64,000 bases of DNA from Xanthomarina spongicola (GTDB lineage Bacteria > Bacteroidota > Bacteroidia > Flavobacteriales > Flavobacteriaceae): NCBI RefSeq assembly GCF_003148645.1, contig NZ_QGGP01000001.1, positions 1 to 64,000 on the forward strand, given 5' to 3'. Below the pieces are notes generated by a model. That model did no database searches, was not told the origin of the DNA, and was given only the letters and a program-made list of their open reading frames with translations. Positions 27,861-36,746 of the stretch are shown piece after piece (the stretch's first letter is position 1; every line of letters begins with the position of its first letter). The position numbers were made by a program, and so were the translations under genes.

Positions 27861-28828
27861 AGTAATTCCAATTTTAAATACACTTTAAAAATATCGTTCT
27901 TTTCAATTTTATATTCGTATTTATCTTTATAAATTAATTGTAAGCGTTTTTCTAAATTTTGCAAACCTATTTTAAAGGATTCAAGATTAGTTTCATTTCT
28001 ATTGTATTCATTCTCACAAATACATTCCAGAACACCATTATCTTCATTTATTGCTATTTTAATATTGCTATTCATAATGCTGTGTTTAAAAGCATTTTCA
28101 ATAATGGTGATTAAAAGAAGTGGCGCAATTTTATAATTGAATGACTTTATATTTTTTGTGTAAGTAATTGTCTTTACTCCTTCGGTTCGTAACTCCTGAA
28201 ATTTTATATAATTATCAATAAACTGTATTTCTTTTTCTAATGAAATAGTTTCAGCATTACTTTCATATAACACATGTTTTAAATTATCTGATAACCTTAA
28301 AATAAGCTCTGGAGTTTCATTTGGCTTTTCCAATGCATACGAATAAATAGTATTCAAATTATTGAATAATACATGAGGGTTGATTTGCGATTTCAAGAAC
28401 TTCAATTCCATTTCAAGATGTTCCTGCTTTACTTGTTCTACTTCATCTTGCTTATCTAAAAAACGATAAAGCATCCATATAAAAGAAAAGAATATTAATG
28501 GTACCAACGTTTGCCACAAATAGTCACTAAGACATTTCATAATAGAACAGCCACATTGTGCAAAAACATTACAATACAATTGTGTAGCAAAAAATGAAAT
28601 AGCTGCAAACACAAAAACATACAAAATGTAAAGTCGTTTTTTTATAAAAAAAGGAAGCAGTAAAAAATTGTTAACATAGACAATAACTACCAAAATAGAT
28701 ACATATTGTAAAAATGGATTTTCTCGCCAATAGTATTGAGAAAACACAAATAATGACACAAATACAAATAGCATCCAAAACAGGATATGTACTAGAATTT
28801 GTGACGTATGTTTCTTTAAAGGTTTCAA
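27857..28828 (-). CDS. LytS-type sensor histidine kinase
   Basis: This 323-aa membrane histidine kinase of the His_kinase (PF06580-like) family has four predicted membrane helices in the first ~140 residues. Then comes the H-box (SQINPHVLFNNLNTIYSYAL) and a GHKL ATPase domain (PLLLITIIENAFKHSI; FKIGLQNLEKRLQLIY). There is no extracellular sensor domain, so the signal is probably membrane-borne. A short loop has several Cys (FAQCGCSIMKC), which might sense redox or bind metal; that is speculative. It forms a coupled pair with the LytTR regulator downstream. Confidence 0.92.
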   Translation of the reverse strand: MKPLKKHTSQILVHILFWMLFVFVSLFVFSQYYWRENPFLQYVSILVVIVYVNNFLLLPFFIKKRLYILYVFVFAAISFFATQLYCNVFAQCGCSIMKCLSDYLWQTLVPLIFFSFIWMLYRFLDKQDEVEQVKQEHLEMELKFLKSQINPHVLFNNLNTIYSYALEKPNETPELILRLSDNLKHVLYESNAETISLEKEIQFIDNYIKFQELRTEGVKTITYTKNIKSFNYKIAPLLLITIIENAFKHSIMNSNIKIAINEDNGVLECICENEYNRNETNLESFKIGLQNLEKRLQLIYKDKYEYKIEKNDIFKVYLKLELL

Positions 28829-28996
28829 GTTGAATTATCTTTTGTTGAAAGTAAATAGAATTATTTATTTCATCAAACTAAATGTACAAAAGTCAATATT
28901 AAAGCAACAAACAACCATTTATACCTTAAAATACTCCATTGGTGTATCTAAAGATGTTGAAAATACAGATTATTAGTTATCAATCTACAATCATAA

Positions 28997-29004
28997 TATT
29001 TTTG
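28997..29004 (+). promoter_or_regulatory. -7 element TATTTTTG before the thioredoxin-like gene
   Basis: This exact TAnnTTTG match lies 17 bp upstream of the ATG at 29022 and is followed by GAAGGAAAC. The -33 box is not clear. Confidence 0.45.
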
Positions 29005-29021
29005 AAGGAAACAGAACAATC

Positions 29022-29915
29022 ATGAAACGAATATTACTTTTTTTAACCATTTTAATTAGCTCTCAATCTGCATACTCGCAAACTATAAATAATGTTATAA
29101 AAGATGATGAAGGCAAAGAAAAACTATTAGGAATTATTAATAAGATAGGATTGGAAACAGCACCTTTTAATACGTGGTTTGACCCAAATTATGATGATTA
29201 CTTAGTGAATGATAAAATTATTAAAAAACTTAAGGATTCCCTAAATCAATATACCATTAAAGTGTTTTTAGGCACATGGTGTGGTGATAGTAAGAAAGAA
29301 GTGCCTCAATTTTACAGCATTTTAGATGCAACAAAATTTCCAGAAAGTCAGTTAGAAGTTATTGCTGTGGATAATACAGATGATGCCTATAAACAAGCTC
29401 CCAATCATGAAGAAAAAGGTTTGAATATTCATAGAGTTCCAACTTTTATATTTTACAAAAATGGAAAAGAAGTCAACCGAATTGTTGAACATCCTAATGA
29501 AACTTTAGAACGCGATATGCTTAAAATTGTTACAGATAATAAGTATTCACCTAATTATATGGCTGCTAATTATTTAAACTATTTGTTACAAGAAAAAACA
29601 TTGGATAGTTTAAAGTTAGAAGAATCCACTCTTGTGCCTCGACTAGCAGAATTTGTAAAAGGAAGTAGAGAGCTAAACACTTTTGGATACTCTTTATTAC
29701 GTTCTAATCAACTTGATAAAGCTTTATATGTTTTCGATTTAAACACGAAGATCTTTCCATATAAATACAATGTGTACGATAGCCTAGGTGAAGCTTATTA
29801 TAAATCTGAAAATAACGCAGAAGCTCTAAAAAATTATTACAAAGTATTAAGTTTAAAGCCAGATGATAAAAATGCTGTTGAGATGATTGAAAAGATAAAG
29901 GGTGACGCCAAATAA
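29022..29915 (+). CDS. Exported thioredoxin-like protein with WCGDS motif and TPR
   Basis: This 297-aa protein with a signal peptide (LTILISSQSAYSQ) contains a thioredoxin fold (about 75-170: VFLGTWCGDSKKEVPQFY; RVPTFIFYKNGKEV with the cis-Pro). The active site is WCGDS, so it has Cys87 but lacks the second, resolving Cys of WCxxC. Single-Cys versions act by mixed disulfides or as non-redox chaperones. The C-terminal ~90 residues form TPR-like helices (LRSNQLDKALYVFDLN; LGEAYYKSENNAEALKNYYK). It is predicted periplasmic; the partner is unknown. A hairpin in the repeat element that follows may serve as its terminator. Confidence 0.85.
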   Translation: MKRILLFLTILISSQSAYSQTINNVIKDDEGKEKLLGIINKIGLETAPFNTWFDPNYDDYLVNDKIIKKLKDSLNQYTIKVFLGTWCGDSKKEVPQFYSILDATKFPESQLEVIAVDNTDDAYKQAPNHEEKGLNIHRVPTFIFYKNGKEVNRIVEHPNETLERDMLKIVTDNKYSPNYMAANYLNYLLQEKTLDSLKLEESTLVPRLAEFVKGSRELNTFGYSLLRSNQLDKALYVFDLNTKIFPYKYNVYDSLGEAYYKSENNAEALKNYYKVLSLKPDDKNAVEMIEKIKGDAK

Positions 29916-29916
29916 C

Positions 29917-30028
29917 TTCTCGATACAATTTTCTCATTCTTCGCAAATCACTCGAAGTGACTTTGTTAACCTTTCGTCAATTCGAGTGATTTTTTGGTTT
30001 TAAATAAAACCTAAAAATTTATCGAGAA
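29917..30028. repeat. Nested inverted-repeat element between converging genes
   Basis: The element has outer 9-bp inverted ends (TTCTCGATA/TATCGAGAA at 29917-29925 and 30020-30028), an inner perfect 11-bp stem (AATCACTCGAA/TTCGAGTGATT) and a third hairpin (GGTTTTA-AA-TAAAACC at 29996-30011). It resembles palindromic intergenic elements dispersed in Flavobacteriaceae genomes. It fills most of the 29916-30050 gap. Confidence 0.6.
29946..29996 (+). terminator. Likely terminator hairpin within the repeat element
   Basis: The 11-bp stem AATCACTCGAA/TTCGAGTGATT is followed directly by a T-run (to 29995), so it fits an intrinsic terminator for the thioredoxin-like gene, despite a 24-nt loop. Confidence 0.55.
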
Positions 30029-30050
30029 CTAATTGTAGTAAAATAAAAAG

Positions 30051-30656
30051 TTAAAATATAAACCCTAAACTTAAACCAGTTCCATTTGCTTTAATTACAT
30101 AATCAGAAGTGCGAATACCTTCATTTGTTAAACTAACTGTTTTATGAGAATAGAATATGTCTGAAACGAGAAATAAATTTTCTCCAACATTAAATTTATA
30201 TCCAAATCCTAGATTCAAAGCCATTCCTTTTCTAAATTCAGAACTATCTCCTCCAAGTCTTATATTGGGACCAACATCTAAATATACATAAATAGAATTT
30301 TCATCGTCTGAAATGTATGTTCTAATATCAAGAACAACAGGCAAGGTATTAAAATCAGGTTCATGATAACCATCAAGTCCAATTCCTATTCCTAGAGAAA
30401 AATGAGGCGAAATAAAATAACCGTTTATGGTTTGAATACCCCAAGCATGAGCTCCTCCTGTATCCAAATCAGAGAAAAAACCACCTTCTCCTTCAATAAA
30501 AATATCCTTTTTTAACTTTGTTATAACTGAAAAGCTAACCTTAGTAATGTTAAAATAACCTTTGTTTTTGTCAACGTCTTTTTTTGGATTTTCTGGTTCA
30601 TTTTGACTAAAAGAGTAAAAAGAAAGAAATAATAGTAGGTATAAAGCTTTTTTCAT
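30051..30656 (-). CDS. Outer-membrane beta-barrel protein, small
   Basis: This 201-aa protein has a signal peptide (ALYLLLFLSFYSFSQ) and then alternating amphipathic strands with turns of Asp, Gly and Asn (IFIEGEGGFFSDLDTGG; FSLGIGIGLDGYHEPDF; ALNLGFGYKFNVGENLFLV). It ends in GLSLGFIF with a terminal Phe, the usual outer-membrane insertion signal. It belongs to the broad OmpW/PorT-like 8-stranded barrel group; no specific function can be assigned. It is a single gene, convergent with the thioredoxin-like gene. Confidence 0.75.
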   Translation of the reverse strand: MKKALYLLLFLSFYSFSQNEPENPKKDVDKNKGYFNITKVSFSVITKLKKDIFIEGEGGFFSDLDTGGAHAWGIQTINGYFISPHFSLGIGIGLDGYHEPDFNTLPVVLDIRTYISDDENSIYVYLDVGPNIRLGGDSSEFRKGMALNLGFGYKFNVGENLFLVSDIFYSHKTVSLTNEGIRTSDYVIKANGTGLSLGFIF

Positions 30657-30725
30657 TTTTAAATATTCTTTTTAAAATAAAATTTTTATTTTATTATCAG
30701 TATCAATTGCTATACCTAAAAGGTT

Positions 30726-32495
30726 TTAAACAATCTCCATCTTCTTCAACAAAAAGCTTGCATTCATATTTTGGCAAATACCATCTTTAAATTTGTAATC
30801 GAAGAAGAGTTCGTCGTTAATAATTTGAGCATCGAAATAATAGTTTTTAACTTCGTCTAACTCTTTGGAAATTTCACATAAACTTAAATCGTGAGTGGCA
30901 ATGATTCCGGTGGCATTTCCAGCAACTAATTTTTCAACAAACTTACGTGAACCAATAGCTTTGTCTGTAGAGTTAGTGCCTTTTAAAATTTCGTCTAAAA
31001 TGATAAAGTAAGGCTCTTTAGCAATTTCATCGACTATAAACTTCAGTCTGGTTAATTCAGAAAAGAAATATGAACTATCGTCTGTTAAAGAATCGCTAGT
31101 ACGCATACTTGTAATTAATTTTACTGGAGCATATTTACTAGATTTTGCGCAAACTGGTAATCCAGAATTTGCCATAACAATATGCAGAGAAACGGTTCTT
31201 AAAAACGTGCTTTTTCCAGCCATATTAGCTCCTGTGACAATAAAAAATTCCTGATTATGGATTTCTAAATTACTATCAACTCGTTTGTTCTTGTCTAATA
31301 ATGGATGCCCTAAATTTTTAGCTTCAATAACTGTTTTATTATTTACAATTTCTGGAAAAACATATTCTGGATGATTAAAGGCATAATTTCCTAAAGTGTT
31401 GTAGGCATCGAAAAATGAAACTACTTCAAACCAATGGTCAACAGTTGTTTTGTATTTAGAAATCCACTGTTCAATATTGTAAGCATTTTTTAAATCTGAA
31501 AGAAAAAATCCATTCCCAAAAATGGCCGAAATCATATTATTTCTGTTATCTAAAGCGTCTAGATATTTTGAAAATTGAGAAAATATTTCTGAGGCTTTTT
31601 TATGCTCTTGCTGAATATATGCTTGCTTATTTTTTAATAATTCTGAAAAGAATGTTTCGTTCTCAATCTGTTTAAGAAGTAAAGCATATTGCCTGAAGGT
31701 ATCTCTTACTTTGTCTGTATTACTTGCTAGAACATTAATCTTTTTTAAATACAAGCCTGTAATAATTAAACCTAGAAGCAACCAATAGCCAACAAAGCCT
31801 AAATCGACAATTTTAAACATACCAAGTGTTATAATTATTATTGAAGCTAAAGAAAACACTCGTGGTATCCATAACATAAATTTTGGCAGAAAAGAGTTGT
31901 GATTATTTAACCAATCTATAATTTTTAAAGCTGGCGTTTCTGCTTCTATTAAAGTAGCAAATGCAGAAAATTGTTGTCTCCATTCTGGATTTTTAGATAG
32001 TTCTTTAATGGCATTTTGCTTTAATTCAATTTCTTCAATAGTATTTGCAGTTAAAGCTTTGGCTAAAGTTTCTGCACCTTCATTTATGGCTGTTCTATTT
32101 ATAAATTGAAAGAAAGAACCTCTTCCAAATAAATCAATATCCAAACTGTAAAAATGATGTGGATCTAGAAATTTCTCTCCTGTATCTCTATGATGAAAAT
32201 CTCCTGAAGCAATCTTAATCTCTTCTTCATTAATTAATACTAATGCCTTACTAACATTTCGTAAACGCTTAACGTCTGTATATTTTGACAATAGAAAAAT
32301 GAATAACGCGACTCCAATAATTCCAATACCCAAAGCTACTTGCCAAATATTGAAAGTAACATAAATTCCTGCTGCAGTTATTAAAAACACTAACAATCTT
32401 AAACTACTCATTCCAATCAACTTCTTATTGAATTTCTTTAAGTTTTGTTGATGTTTTTCAAGTTGCTTTTTATAAAATGTACTCGGATTTTTCAT
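30726..32495 (-). CDS. Membrane-anchored MutS-family ATPase
   Basis: I start at the ATG at 32493-32495 (589 aa), because the longer frame would add 12 atypical residues before MKNPSTFYKKQLEKHQ. Two pairs of membrane helices are visible (about 35-80 and 205-255). The MutS core helices follow, then the C-terminal ABC-type ATPase: Walker A TGANMAGKSTFLRT, Walker B YFIILDEILKGTNSTDKA and the switch GIIATHDLSL. It lacks the mismatch-recognition and connector domains, so it is not a standard MutS or MutS2. This membrane subgroup occurs in Bacteroidota; its function is unknown. Confidence 0.82.
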   Translation of the reverse strand: MKNPSTFYKKQLEKHQQNLKKFNKKLIGMSSLRLLVFLITAAGIYVTFNIWQVALGIGIIGVALFIFLLSKYTDVKRLRNVSKALVLINEEEIKIASGDFHHRDTGEKFLDPHHFYSLDIDLFGRGSFFQFINRTAINEGAETLAKALTANTIEEIELKQNAIKELSKNPEWRQQFSAFATLIEAETPALKIIDWLNNHNSFLPKFMLWIPRVFSLASIIIITLGMFKIVDLGFVGYWLLLGLIITGLYLKKINVLASNTDKVRDTFRQYALLLKQIENETFFSELLKNKQAYIQQEHKKASEIFSQFSKYLDALDNRNNMISAIFGNGFFLSDLKNAYNIEQWISKYKTTVDHWFEVVSFFDAYNTLGNYAFNHPEYVFPEIVNNKTVIEAKNLGHPLLDKNKRVDSNLEIHNQEFFIVTGANMAGKSTFLRTVSLHIVMANSGLPVCAKSSKYAPVKLITSMRTSDSLTDDSSYFFSELTRLKFIVDEIAKEPYFIILDEILKGTNSTDKAIGSRKFVEKLVAGNATGIIATHDLSLCEISKELDEVKNYYFDAQIINDELFFDYKFKDGICQNMNASFLLKKMEIV

Positions 32496-32515
32496 AACTA
32501 AATTTGAACTGTAAA

Positions 32516-32548
32516 GAAACAAAAATCCCAAGACTTAGCTTGGGATTT
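32516..32548 (-). terminator. Terminator of the sdhCAB operon
   Basis: The stem AAATCCCAAG/CTTGGGATTT has a 6-nt loop. Read on the minus strand it is followed by TTTTTGTTT. It lies downstream of sdhB and just upstream of the membrane MutS gene. Confidence 0.8.
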
Positions 32549-32569
32549 AATTATTGAAATTGATTTATG

Positions 32570-32593
32570 AAATTCCTGCTTTCGCAAGAATTT
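32570..32593. repeat. Imperfect inverted repeat at the sdhB stop codon
   Basis: AAATTCCTGC and GCAAGAATTT form a 10-bp stem with one mismatch around TTTC, ending 1 bp before the sdhB stop. It resembles CTCCTGCCTGCGCAGAAA at 52893-52910, so both look like members of a dispersed palindromic family. Confidence 0.5.
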
Positions 32594-32594
32594 G

Positions 32595-33341
32595 TTATCC
32601 TTTTAAACTTGCTTTTAAATACTCTCTATTCATTCGAGCAATATTTTCAAGTGAAATTCCTTTTGGACATTCCACCTCGCAAGCTCCAGTATTGGTACAG
32701 TTACCAAAACCCTCTTCGTCCATTTGTTTTACCATGTTTAACACACGATCTGTAGCTTCAATTTTTCCTTGAGGCAATAATGCAAACTGAGATACTTTAG
32801 CTGAAACAAATAACATGGCTGATGAGTTTTTACAACTCGCTACACAAGCTCCACATCCAATACATGTAGCAGAATCGAAAGCTGTATCAGCATCATGTTT
32901 ATTAATTGGAATGGCATTTGCATCAATAGTATTTCCAGAGGTGTTTACCGATATAAAACCTCCAGCATGTTGAATTCTATCCATAGATGTTCTATCAACA
33001 ATCAAATCTTTAATTACTGGAAAAGCTGCTGCTCTAAATGGTTCGATATAAATAGTATCTCCATCTTTAAACATACGCATGTGCAACTGACAGGTAGTAA
33101 TCCCTCTGTCTGGACCATGAGCCTCACCATTAATATAAAGTGAACACATACCACAGATTCCTTCACGACAATCGTGATCGAAAGCTACTGGCTCCTCATC
33201 CTTATTAATTAAGTCTTCATTTAATACGTCTAGCATTTCAAGGAAAGACATATCTGGAGAGACATCGCTGACTTTATAATCAACTAAACCTCCTTTATCG
33301 TTAGCGTTTTTTTGACGCCATATTTTTAACGTTAAATTCAT
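32595..33341 (-). CDS. sdhB: Succinate dehydrogenase/fumarate reductase iron-sulfur subunit
   Basis: This 248-aa electron-transfer subunit carries three Fe-S centres. The [2Fe-2S] site is in [15 protein letters not shown] with a distal Cys (GITTC). The ferredoxin-like part holds [12 protein letters not shown] and CEVECPKGI for the [4Fe-4S] and [3Fe-4S] clusters. It passes electrons from SdhA FADH2 to the heme/quinone site of SdhC in complex II. It is the last gene of sdhCAB, but is separated from sdhA by an inserted four-helix-bundle ORF (435 bp between sdhA and sdhB), which is unusual. Confidence 0.96.
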   Translation of the reverse strand: MNLTLKIWRQKNANDKGGLVDYKVSDVSPDMSFLEMLDVLNEDLINKDEEPVAFDHDCREGICGMCSLYINGEAHGPDRGITTCQLHMRMFKDGDTIYIEPFRAAAFPVIKDLIVDRTSMDRIQHAGGFISVNTSGNTIDANAIPINKHDADTAFDSATCIGCGACVASCKNSSAMLFVSAKVSQFALLPQGKIEATDRVLNMVKQMDEEGFGNCTNTGACEVECPKGISLENIARMNREYLKASLKG

Positions 33342-33360
33342 AACTATTTTAGTATTTAGT

Positions 33361-33380
33361 GATTAGCGAAATGCGAAGAG
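33361..33380. repeat. Left flank of the inserted four-helix-bundle ORF
   Basis: GATTAGCGAAATGCGAAGAG lies between sdhB and the small ORF. It is inversely related to the tandem CCTCTTCGCTAATT repeats at 33750-33777 (shared ATTAGCGAA and GCGAAGAG words), so the ORF is bracketed by imperfect inverted repeats. Confidence 0.6.
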
Positions 33381-33382
33381 TA

Positions 33383-33745
33383 TTACTCTTTCTCTTCAAG
33401 TTTTCTTATTAATGAGTTTAACATTTTGCTAATCTCTATTATTAAGCTTTCTACTTTTTCGCTATCATTTATATAGTTTAACTGCTTTGTTATTAATATT
33501 TGTGTTTCCAATTCATATAAAGAACCTCTTGAAATTCTTAAGAATTGAATATAATTTTTTCGTGATAATCTTCCCCAACCTTCAGCAATATTTGAAGGAA
33601 TAGACACAGAACATCTTCTCATTTGACTTGTTAAACCAAATCTTTCATCTTCAGGAAATGTTTTAGTGAGATTATAAATCAGCGTTACAAGTGCCATGGC
33701 TTTTTGCCAAACCAATAACTCTTTGTATGATTTTATACTAGTCAC
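33383..33745 (-). CDS. Four-helix-bundle protein (23S rRNA intervening-sequence type)
   Basis: This 120-aa protein with a GTG start at 33743-33745 has the family signature (YKELLVWQKAMALVTLIYNL; FPEDERFGLTSQMRRCSVSI; PSNIAEGWGRLSRKNYIQFL; RGSLYELETQILI). The family was first found inside intervening sequences of 23S rRNA genes and folds as a four-helix bundle; its function is unknown. Here it lies between sdhA and sdhB in the same orientation, flanked by inversely related repeats, so it looks like an inserted element that leaves the operon readable. The GTG overlaps the flanking repeat region. Confidence 0.88.
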   Translation of the reverse strand: MTSIKSYKELLVWQKAMALVTLIYNLTKTFPEDERFGLTSQMRRCSVSIPSNIAEGWGRLSRKNYIQFLRISRGSLYELETQILITKQLNYINDSEKVESLIIEISKMLNSLIRKLEEKE

Positions 33746-33749
33746 TAAT

Positions 33750-33777
33750 CCTCTTCGCTAATTCCTCTTCGCTAATT
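33750..33777. repeat. Two tandem CCTCTTCGCTAATT copies at the sdhA end
   Basis: Two perfect 14-bp copies run up to the sdhA stop codon (33777-33779). They are inverse to the left flank at 33361-33380 and mark the right edge of the inserted small ORF. Confidence 0.75.
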
Positions 33778-35789
33778 TACTTATACGAACGTTGTTTTAA
33801 CTCAATATCTTTAAATTCTAATTCTTCTTTATGAAGCACAGCATCACTTGGTTCTCCTTTATATTCCCAAGCTGCTACATAAGCAAAATGTTCATCATCT
33901 CGTTTTGCTTCTCCTTTTTGTTCGCCATCTAATTCAACGGCATCTTCTCTAAAATGTCCTCCACAAGATTCTTCTCTGTGTAATGCATCTTTAGCAAATA
34001 ATTCTCCTAATTCAAGGTAATCTGCTACACGACCTGCTTTTGCAAGTTCATCATTATATTCATCATTCGTTCCTGGCACTTTCACATCTTTCCAGAATTC
34101 AGCACGAAGTTCTTTTATTTCCTGAATCGCTTCAGTTAAACCTTGAACATTTCTAGCCATTCCAACTTTATTCCACATGATTTTACCAAGTTTTTTATGG
34201 AAATGGTCTACAGAATGTGTCCCTTTATTATTGATTAAATGGTTGATTTGATCTCTCACATTTTTTTCAGCTTCATCAAATTCTTTAGAGTCTGTTGGAA
34301 TTTTTCCAGTTCTAATATCATCAGCAAGATAGTCTCCTATCGTGTAAGGCAATACAAAATAACCATCTGCCAAACCTTGCATTAAAGCCGAAGCTCCAAG
34401 TCTGTTTGCTCCATGGTCTGAAAAATTGGCTTCACCAATACAGTATAAACCAGGAACGGTTGTCATTAAATTGTAATCTACCCAAATTCCTCCCATGGTA
34501 TAATGCACTGCAGGATATATCATCATTGGAGTATTATATGGATCTTGATCTACAATTTTTTCGTACATCTGGAATAAGTTTCCATATTTATTTTTAACTA
34601 CTTCTTGTCCTAATTTCTTCACTAAATCTGCATCATTAACATCTAAATGTCTAACGGTTGCTTGCTCTTTTCCATAACGTTGAATGGCAGAAGCAAAATC
34701 TAAAAATACAGCTTCACCTGTTGCATTAACTCCAAAACCTGCATCACAACGTTCTTTAGCAGCACGAGAAGCTACATCACGAGGTACCAAGTTTCCAAAA
34801 GCTGGATAACGACGCTCTAAATAATAATCTCTGTCTTCTTCTTTTAAATCTTTTGGCATTAGTGTTCTGTTTCGAATAGCCTCAACATCTTTCATGTGTT
34901 TTGGAACCCAGATACGTCCATCGTTTCTTAAAGATTCCGACATCAATGTTAGTTTAGACTGATGATCTCCAGAAACAGGTATGCAAGTTGGATGTATTTG
35001 CGTGTAACATGGATTTGCAAAATAAGCACCACGTTTGTGTGCTTTCCAAGCTGCAGTTACGTTACTTCCCATAGCATTTGTAGAAAGGAAAAACACATTT
35101 CCATAACCACCTGTTCCAAGAACAACAGCATGAGCTGAATGTCTTTCAATTTCACCAGTAATTAAGTTACGTGTAATAATACCACGAGCTTTTCCGTTTA
35201 CAACAACCACATCTAACATTTCGTGACGGTTATACATTTTAATTTTACCACGACCTATTTGACGGTTCATGGCAGAATAAGCGCCTAATAATAATTGTTG
35301 ACCTGTTTGTCCAGCAGCATAAAATGTTCTGGAAACCAAAACACCACCAAACGATCGGTTATCTAATAAGCCACCATATTCACGAGCAAAAGGAACTCCT
35401 TGAGCCACGCATTGGTCGATAATATTTGCTGAAACTTCAGCTAGACGATACACATTTGCTTCACGAGAACGGTAATCTCCACCTTTTACAGTATCATAAA
35501 ACAATCTGTAAGTAGAGTCACCATCACCTTGATAATTTTTTGCTGCATTAATTCCTCCTTGTGCTGCAATAGAATGCGCACGTCTTGGAGAATCTTGAAA
35601 ACAAAATGCTTTTACATTATAACCTAGTTCTGCTAAAGTAGCAGCTGCAGAACCACCAGCTAAACCTGTTCCAACAACAATAACATCTATGTTACGCTTG
35701 TTTGCAGGATTTACTAGGTTGATATGATTTTTATAATTTGTCCATTTGTCTGCAATTGGACCTTTTGGTATTTTAGAATCTAAAGCCAT
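33777..35789 (-). CDS. sdhA: Succinate dehydrogenase/fumarate reductase flavoprotein subunit
   Basis: This 670-aa FAD subunit of complex II oxidises succinate to fumarate. The dinucleotide fold is [20 protein letters not shown]; the FAD-linking His region is [17 protein letters not shown]; substrate-site motifs are [25 protein letters not shown] and [16 protein letters not shown]. The C-terminal Cys/His segment ([13 protein letters not shown]) is conserved. There is no Tat signal, so it faces the cytoplasm. Its stop codon abuts the repeat flanking the inserted small ORF, which separates it from sdhB. Confidence 0.97.
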   Translation of the reverse strand: MALDSKIPKGPIADKWTNYKNHINLVNPANKRNIDVIVVGTGLAGGSAAATLAELGYNVKAFCFQDSPRRAHSIAAQGGINAAKNYQGDGDSTYRLFYDTVKGGDYRSREANVYRLAEVSANIIDQCVAQGVPFAREYGGLLDNRSFGGVLVSRTFYAAGQTGQQLLLGAYSAMNRQIGRGKIKMYNRHEMLDVVVVNGKARGIITRNLITGEIERHSAHAVVLGTGGYGNVFFLSTNAMGSNVTAAWKAHKRGAYFANPCYTQIHPTCIPVSGDHQSKLTLMSESLRNDGRIWVPKHMKDVEAIRNRTLMPKDLKEEDRDYYLERRYPAFGNLVPRDVASRAAKERCDAGFGVNATGEAVFLDFASAIQRYGKEQATVRHLDVNDADLVKKLGQEVVKNKYGNLFQMYEKIVDQDPYNTPMMIYPAVHYTMGGIWVDYNLMTTVPGLYCIGEANFSDHGANRLGASALMQGLADGYFVLPYTIGDYLADDIRTGKIPTDSKEFDEAEKNVRDQINHLINNKGTHSVDHFHKKLGKIMWNKVGMARNVQGLTEAIQEIKELRAEFWKDVKVPGTNDEYNDELAKAGRVADYLELGELFAKDALHREESCGGHFREDAVELDGEQKGEAKRDDEHFAYVAAWEYKGEPSDAVLHKEELEFKDIELKQRSYK

Positions 35790-35801
35790 ATTAGATATTT
35801 T

Positions 35802-36473
35802 TTAGTGATTAAAATGATGAACTAACGCAATAACGATAAATCCTAATGGAATAAGAATAGCATAAGCCTTTCCAAAACCTTTTAATCCTTTTGTGTATTT
35901 GTTATTTGCTCCAACAGATTGGAAAGCAGAATTAAAACCATGTAATAAATGAAGTGCTAAAAACACAAAACCTACACAATATAAAGCCACACGCCAGATT
36001 GGAATGAATTTTTCTTGCAATTCGTGGAAATATCTAAACTCTCCATTATGCATTCCAGACATGTCACCTATAATATATTTTGTATTAATTTCCGGAATCC
36101 AGAAATCTATAAAGTGAATAATTAAAAAGATAAAAATAAAAAGCCCACTATAAATCATGTTTCTACTCATCCAACTAGAATTAGCAGCACCATTATTTTT
36201 AGCATATTTAACATTTCGTGCTTTTTTGTTTTTAATTTCTAATACAAAACCCATGATAAAGTGAAAAATAACACCAAAAATTAAAATAGGTTGTATTACA
36301 TATTGTATCAACCAAAAAGTTCCCATAAAGTGTGAGATCTCATTAAAAGTGTCAGCACTTATAATTGAGGTTAAGTTAATTACAAAATGTTGTAGTAAAA
36401 AAATCATTAGGAAGAATGCCGAAAGTGCCATGGCAAATTTTCTTCCAATCGAAGAATTCAAAATTCCGCTCAT
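35802..36473 (-). CDS. sdhC: Succinate dehydrogenase cytochrome b subunit (single-subunit anchor)
   Basis: This 223-aa membrane protein has five predicted helices and several in-helix His (FLLQHFVINL, GVIFHFIMGF, FLIIHFIDFW, ALHLLHGFNS), the pattern of the B-type, diheme, single-polypeptide anchor. No sdhD is present, as expected for this type. It carries electrons from SdhB to quinone. It is the first gene of sdhCAB, 12 bp before sdhA, with a well-formed promoter just upstream. Confidence 0.93.
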   Translation of the reverse strand: MSGILNSSIGRKFAMALSAFFLMIFLLQHFVINLTSIISADTFNEISHFMGTFWLIQYVIQPILIFGVIFHFIMGFVLEIKNKKARNVKYAKNNGAANSSWMSRNMIYSGLFIFIFLIIHFIDFWIPEINTKYIIGDMSGMHNGEFRYFHELQEKFIPIWRVALYCVGFVFLALHLLHGFNSAFQSVGANNKYTKGLKGFGKAYAILIPLGFIVIALVHHFNH

Positions 36474-36497
36474 TGTTGAAGTTTAATTTATATCAAA

Positions 36498-36528
36498 CAA
36501 ATATACGCTTCCAATCAGTTTTAGACAA
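36498..36528 (-). promoter_or_regulatory. sdhCAB promoter (TTG-N20-TATATTTG)
   Basis: On the minus strand, TTG (36528-36526) is followed by 20 bp and TATATTTG (36505-36498), matching both boxes of the Bacteroidota consensus at the usual spacing. The -7 element is 24 bp from the sdhC ATG. Confidence 0.75.
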
Positions 36529-36684
36529 AAGCGAAGCACTTTAATATAAGTATTTAGAATGATTTTAAACAGAAACACAATTAGTAACTCATAATTTAAT
36601 GATCTAAAAGAAAAAAAACCTCTTTGACTTCGTTAAATATATAATAAAGTGAAGCGCCTTTTTTATTTGCCAAAAGTAAATACG

Positions 36685-36692
36685 TATTTTTG
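36685..36692 (+). promoter_or_regulatory. -7 element TATTTTTG before the aminopeptidase P gene
   Basis: This exact TAnnTTTG match lies 54 bp upstream of the ATG at 36747. A TTTG at 36666-36669 is 15 bp upstream, shorter than the usual spacing. The rest of the 36474-36746 gap shows only the divergent sdh promoter and AT-rich DNA. Confidence 0.4.
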
Positions 36693-36746
36693 ATAAAATA
36701 ATTAATGAAATTTCCGTCTTGAAGGAAATGAAAAAATAAATTTTTT

